From NCBI GenBank assembly GCA_046759305.1, contig JBHIBY010000054.1, positions 1 to 17,592 on the forward strand: a stretch of 17,592 bases of DNA, read 5' to 3'. Within the stretch, counting starts at the first letter, position 1. The number at the start of each line of letters is the position of its first letter. Positions 14,894 to 17,592 of this stretch are shown piece after piece. The position numbers and the translations under genes are program-made. This DNA comes from JADFRG01 sp046759305 (GTDB lineage: Bacteria > Chloroflexota > Anaerolineae > Anaerolineales > E44-bin32). The notes below the pieces were generated by a model, which was not told the DNA's origin, searched no databases, and worked only from the letters and a program-made list of their open reading frames with translations.

Positions 14894-15016
14894 AGCTTTC
14901 TCCTATCCGGACTATACCGTCGGCCCCGGAGTTTCACCGGATCCTGCGCAATCGCGCTCGCGGGCTGTACCGCCGATCGGGAATTGGGCTGCTGCCCTCA
15001 CCCTGCCCCGAAAGCT
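14894..15016 (-). promoter_or_regulatory. FMN riboswitch (RFN element)
   Basis: Read on the minus strand, the aptamer is closed by P1 AGCTTTC/GAAAGCT (15016-15010 and 14900-14894). It holds the conserved strings of the RFN element in order: CGGGGCAGGGTGA, then TTCCCGATCGGCGGTA, AGCCCGCGAGC, GCAGGATCCGGTGAAA, CTCCGGGGCCGACGGTATAG and TCCGGATAGGAGAAAG. FMN binding to such elements shuts off riboflavin synthesis or uptake genes. Here it precedes a transporter operon and is followed by two terminators, so control is probably at transcription. One difference from the textbook form: the P2 loop, usually GGGTGAAATTCCC, holds an inserted GGGC-AGCA-GCCC hairpin. Confidence 0.95.
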
Positions 15017-15040
15017 TCTGTAGCTATTCAGTTGCGCGAA

Positions 15041-15046
15041 ATTATA
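15041..15046 (-). promoter_or_regulatory. Candidate -10 box (TATAAT) for the riboflavin transporter operon
   Basis: A perfect TATAAT reads from 15046 to 15041, 24 bases before the first base of the aptamer, which fits a start near 15034. The -35 position at 17-bp spacing holds CCGTCA, matching TTGACA at three of six. The sequence between it and the gene stop at 15154 holds no other feature I can support. Confidence 0.55.
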
Positions 15047-15153
15047 CCTTGCTGAATTCAGACTGACGGAGACGTCAACATCGTTTCAAAGCTGATTGGT
15101 GAAGGGTTGCGATATTCGAATGGAAGCTCCAGGGGCCTGAATTTGTGGATTGC

Positions 15154-16800
15154 TCATTCCCGCGCTGGATCCTGGTAGAAGTAAATTGAACCATCCCCCA
15201 AATCTCGATAGATGAATAAGCCATCAACTAATGAGCCCAGTCTTTGAATTGTGGATTCTCCATAAATCGGGGCCATTTGCCATCGGACGGTGTCGAAAAG
15301 CACTAGAGCAGCCCCTTCTTCACGAAATGCTCGCTCTGCCCTGGTACTCCCATCGCCGAATGCGATATCGATCGGCAACGGCGCATGTGACTCTAGCTCG
15401 GGAAGTTCGAATGGGGATCGATCCGCGAGGAGCATGATGGCGGATGTCTCGTTTGAGATTAGTGGGATATTAGGATCAAGTGCATAGACTGCCCTCATGG
15501 TTTGGGAGGATTGCCATCGCAGCCCTGTATAACCCCCACCGTATTGGTGGAGATTGCGAAGGAACGAAACCGTATCTGGTAGTTGAGAACTTGTCACAAC
15601 AAGTGCAAACATTGCGAACAGCGTGACTTGCCATCTCCAAAACCGCTCGCTCATGGAGATGAAATATGCAGCCAACAACGCTGCTGTGGCAGCTGTCAGT
15701 AAGAAGGGGGAGAACAACCGCATAATCAAGTCAAGCTTTGGGAAATAAAAAACATATGTGTATGCAAGCAGTCCTAAATAGGTGATGGAGAACATCGATA
15801 CCAGCGAAAATGCTCTAACCACAGCCCCCCTTCGATTTGCAGCGATTGACCTTGCTCGGTCAATTCTCGAGCGCGCCACAACTGCTGTTACCAAGATTGC
15901 AGCGGCTGCCGGGATACCCAGGAGCCTGGCACGATATGAAATCCCGGTCGCTTCCTCAGGAAGCCCAATCCAAGACCAGGTAAAATCGGCCAGAGCGATT
16001 CGAAAGGGCGCAAGCTCTGTCCAAATATTGTCTGGTAGCACAAATTGGCGAGCGCTTGTTCCTGAATGAGCTACTTGCAGATAGATTGTCCACAATAGAA
16101 GCGGTGCCAAACCTATGCCGAGATAGGCCAGAGCCCGGTAAAAGTCACGGGATCTTCTATTCTGGGATTGGGAAAACACGAACGCTGCTCCTGCGATTAC
16201 AAATGCCAATCCTATGTACCTGGAAACTACTGAAAGACTTGCCATTACAGCCGCCGCTATCAACAGGCTTTGACGTTCTGTAACCGCCGAACGAACAGCC
16301 AGCACGAGTGAAGCTATCCCCAGGGTTAGGAATAGAGGCTCCGCCAGAGCTCGGCTATACATGCTGAGCAGAAAGGGTGAGGTGGTCACGAGCATAGCAA
16401 ATGAAACAGCAATGATCTTTGAATTCGTAAGCCACCATGAGCTCATTCCAACAATGGCGATCAGCAGAGCGAATAGGAGCGCATTTAGCCAGCGCGAAAC
16501 CTCAAGCAGATCTAGCCCGAAAGCTCCTGGGCCGCTTATGACGAGCGAATACAGTGGGGGATGCAGATACAGTGGCATTAGACGCCCTGTTGGCGTAATG
16601 AGCCCAAGACCGTTACCTGAGAGCAAATTTCGGGCGGCAACGATATATTCCGTAGAATCGCTATGTGCGACAAGGCCCAAGCTCGTCGCATAGATTATTT
16701 GGGCTCCACCAGCCAAGCTAAGAGTAATGAAAGCAATCTTGTGCCAAGGCATCTTAGTGAGGAAACCCGCTTGTGGAATACGAAAATTGCTGCTAAACAT
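15154..16800 (-). CDS. GT-C (PMT_2-like) polytopic membrane glycosyltransferase
   Basis: The 548-residue protein has about a dozen membrane segments. Just after the first, HSDSTEYIVAARNLLSGNG (D48, E51, Y52) gives the GT-C acidic-loop motif, followed by LYLHPPLYSLV (H80, P81, P82), the classical D-x-E ... H-P-P arrangement of GT39/ArnT-like enzymes. SRALAEPLFLTLG lies in the fourth segment. The C-terminal roughly 120 residues are soluble and look like the periplasmic tail of this class. Such enzymes use a polyprenyl-phosphate sugar. The start is ATG at 16800, with GAGTGGAG close upstream; ATG at 16752 is an alternative. It lies 45 bp after the upstream membrane protein gene. Donor and acceptor are unknown. 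Confidence 0.78.
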   Translation of the reverse strand: MFSSNFRIPQAGFLTKMPWHKIAFITLSLAGGAQIIYATSLGLVAHSDSTEYIVAARNLLSGNGLGLITPTGRLMPLYLHPPLYSLVISGPGAFGLDLLEVSRWLNALLFALLIAIVGMSSWWLTNSKIIAVSFAMLVTTSPFLLSMYSRALAEPLFLTLGIASLVLAVRSAVTERQSLLIAAAVMASLSVVSRYIGLAFVIAGAAFVFSQSQNRRSRDFYRALAYLGIGLAPLLLWTIYLQVAHSGTSARQFVLPDNIWTELAPFRIALADFTWSWIGLPEEATGISYRARLLGIPAAAAILVTAVVARSRIDRARSIAANRRGAVVRAFSLVSMFSITYLGLLAYTYVFYFPKLDLIMRLFSPFLLTAATAALLAAYFISMSERFWRWQVTLFAMFALVVTSSQLPDTVSFLRNLHQYGGGYTGLRWQSSQTMRAVYALDPNIPLISNETSAIMLLADRSPFELPELESHAPLPIDIAFGDGSTRAERAFREEGAALVLFDTVRWQMAPIYGESTIQRLGSLVDGLFIYRDLGDGSIYFYQDPARE

Positions 16801-16845
16801 AACTCCACTCAGACATAAATGTCGATGTCACTCGCCAAGCGACTC

Positions 16846-17592
16846 CTAATCGAGCAGGTAGACATACTGTCCTTCAACTTTGGTCACCAAATTGATTCCC
16901 TGATCGCTAAGGGCCAGATGAACATCATCAAGCATATGACGTTCTGAATACCAGCTTTCGTCGACGACTATATACTGGACCTGCAGCTCTCGCAGAGTCT
17001 CAATGCTCTCCGCAGCAGGGAACTCCTTCAGCGACGACTCTATTCTTCTAAACTGAGGTGTGTCGAAGTCGACGTGCGGAGCGATGACAGGTTTGCTGTG
17101 CACCAGCGTGTAATATAGCTGCGCCTGATCACGCGCGAATTCCGGCGGAAACTGCGCAACGGCACCAGTATTTGGCTGGGTGGCAAGCCAGTCATCAACC
17201 GCTCGACCTTCTACCTCTGTAAAGCTCCAAGCCGGCGGAAGAAAATCCAGTATCACGAGCCCCACCAAGGCAATCGCGATAGGCACCCGAAGTCCAGGTC
17301 TGCTCCTTGACAGTATCCAGGCCACACCAGATCCAGCGAGCAGGCTCGCAAACAGGACGACGTAAACAGCGTACCGCATTGCGACTCTCATGCTGGCGTA
17401 GAAAGGCAAATACCGATACAGGAGAAGCCCCGGCATTGTCAGAGAGCTTCCGTCGTCCGAACGGAGAATACTGAGTGCCTCAGGGAGCTTCACATTCACT
17501 GGTTGAGAGAGCCATCGCAGCTCGGATCCCAAGGAGAGAATGAAAGCAGCAATGGCAATGACCACGAAAAACGCCGTCTTCTTGGACCCAAG
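16846..17592 (-). CDS. Polytopic membrane protein, C-terminal part (YfhO/GT-C-like), N-terminus outside the window
   Basis: The frame is open to the right edge; GTG at 17565 could act as a start but the protein reads as if it continues upstream, so I treat it as partial. About 248 residues are visible. Hydrophobic segments near the start and at YAVYVVLFASLLAGSGVAWI and PIAIALVGLVILDFLPPA are preceded by a loop with RYLPFYASMRVAMR. A soluble tail follows: VDDWLATQP, VAQFPPEF, YYTLVHSKPVIAPHVDF and LRELQVQYIVVDESWY. This combination, a RVxxR-type helix entry and a periplasmic tail with a Y-Y-T-x-H-x-K-P block, is seen in large bacterial GT-C-like or YfhO-like membrane proteins. Function is unassigned. 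Confidence 0.55.
   Translation of the reverse strand, partial: LGSKKTAFFVVIAIAAFILSLGSELRWLSQPVNVKLPEALSILRSDDGSSLTMPGLLLYRYLPFYASMRVAMRYAVYVVLFASLLAGSGVAWILSRSRPGLRVPIAIALVGLVILDFLPPAWSFTEVEGRAVDDWLATQPNTGAVAQFPPEFARDQAQLYYTLVHSKPVIAPHVDFDTPQFRRIESSLKEFPAAESIETLRELQVQYIVVDESWYSERHMLDDVHLALSDQGINLVTKVEGQYVYLLD

Noticed and set aside
14894..15016. TPP (thiamine) riboswitch, suggested by the NMT1/THI5-like transporter
   Set aside because: The conserved strings are those of the RFN/FMN element; the TPP signatures are not present.

Overview
The window looks like a stretch of a free-living bacterial chromosome, most plausibly Chloroflexota. The reasons are an FMN-riboswitch-controlled NMT1/THI5-type ABC transporter (RibXY type, described from Chloroflexus), a DUF4349 lipoprotein, a family 4 Fe-S uracil-DNA glycosylase, and many GT-C membrane glycosyltransferases in moderate-GC DNA with dense gene packing. 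The taxon is an inference; there is no rRNA or other marker here. No phage, IS element, CRISPR array or tRNA was seen.

Layout. From 10196 down to 1, a long minus-strand run begins with housekeeping genes (tsaE, tsaB, rimI, family 4 UDG). It continues after only 63 bp into a surface-glycan locus: nucleotide-sugar 6-dehydrogenase, SDR epimerase, Wzx-like flippase, GT4 glycosyltransferase and two GT-C membrane glycosyltransferases, the last cut by the left edge. Most junctions overlap by 1-17 nt or are a few bases apart. The exception is 2818-3059, which holds two decayed copies of the first ~107 bp of the downstream GT-C gene. Two divergent plus-strand genes (10247-11998) encode a calcineurin-like phosphoesterase and a DUF4349 lipoprotein and end at a clear hairpin terminator.

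From 15046 down to 12178 lies a self-contained riboflavin-uptake operon on the minus strand: a TATAAT box, an FMN riboswitch, two tandem intrinsic terminators, then permease, substrate-binding lipoprotein and ATPase, each overlapping the next by 1 nt. To its right (15154-17592) are two more minus-strand polytopic membrane proteins, a GT-C glycosyltransferase and the C-terminal part of another membrane protein cut by the right edge.

How the genes fit together: the dehydrogenase and epimerase would make an acidic nucleotide sugar (a UDP-HexNAcA type is inferred), the glycosyltransferases would build a lipid-linked glycan, and the flippase would move it across the membrane. TsaE and TsaB belong to the tRNA t6A pathway. 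The transporter would import riboflavin or a related flavin when FMN is scarce, with the riboswitch stopping transcription when FMN is plentiful.

The most unusual items are the 107-bp tandem repeat of a gene's 5' end, the layered expression platform of the FMN riboswitch, and the compact divergent promoter at 10175-10247 with an apparently leaderless start. I did not find evidence for a wholly new system.
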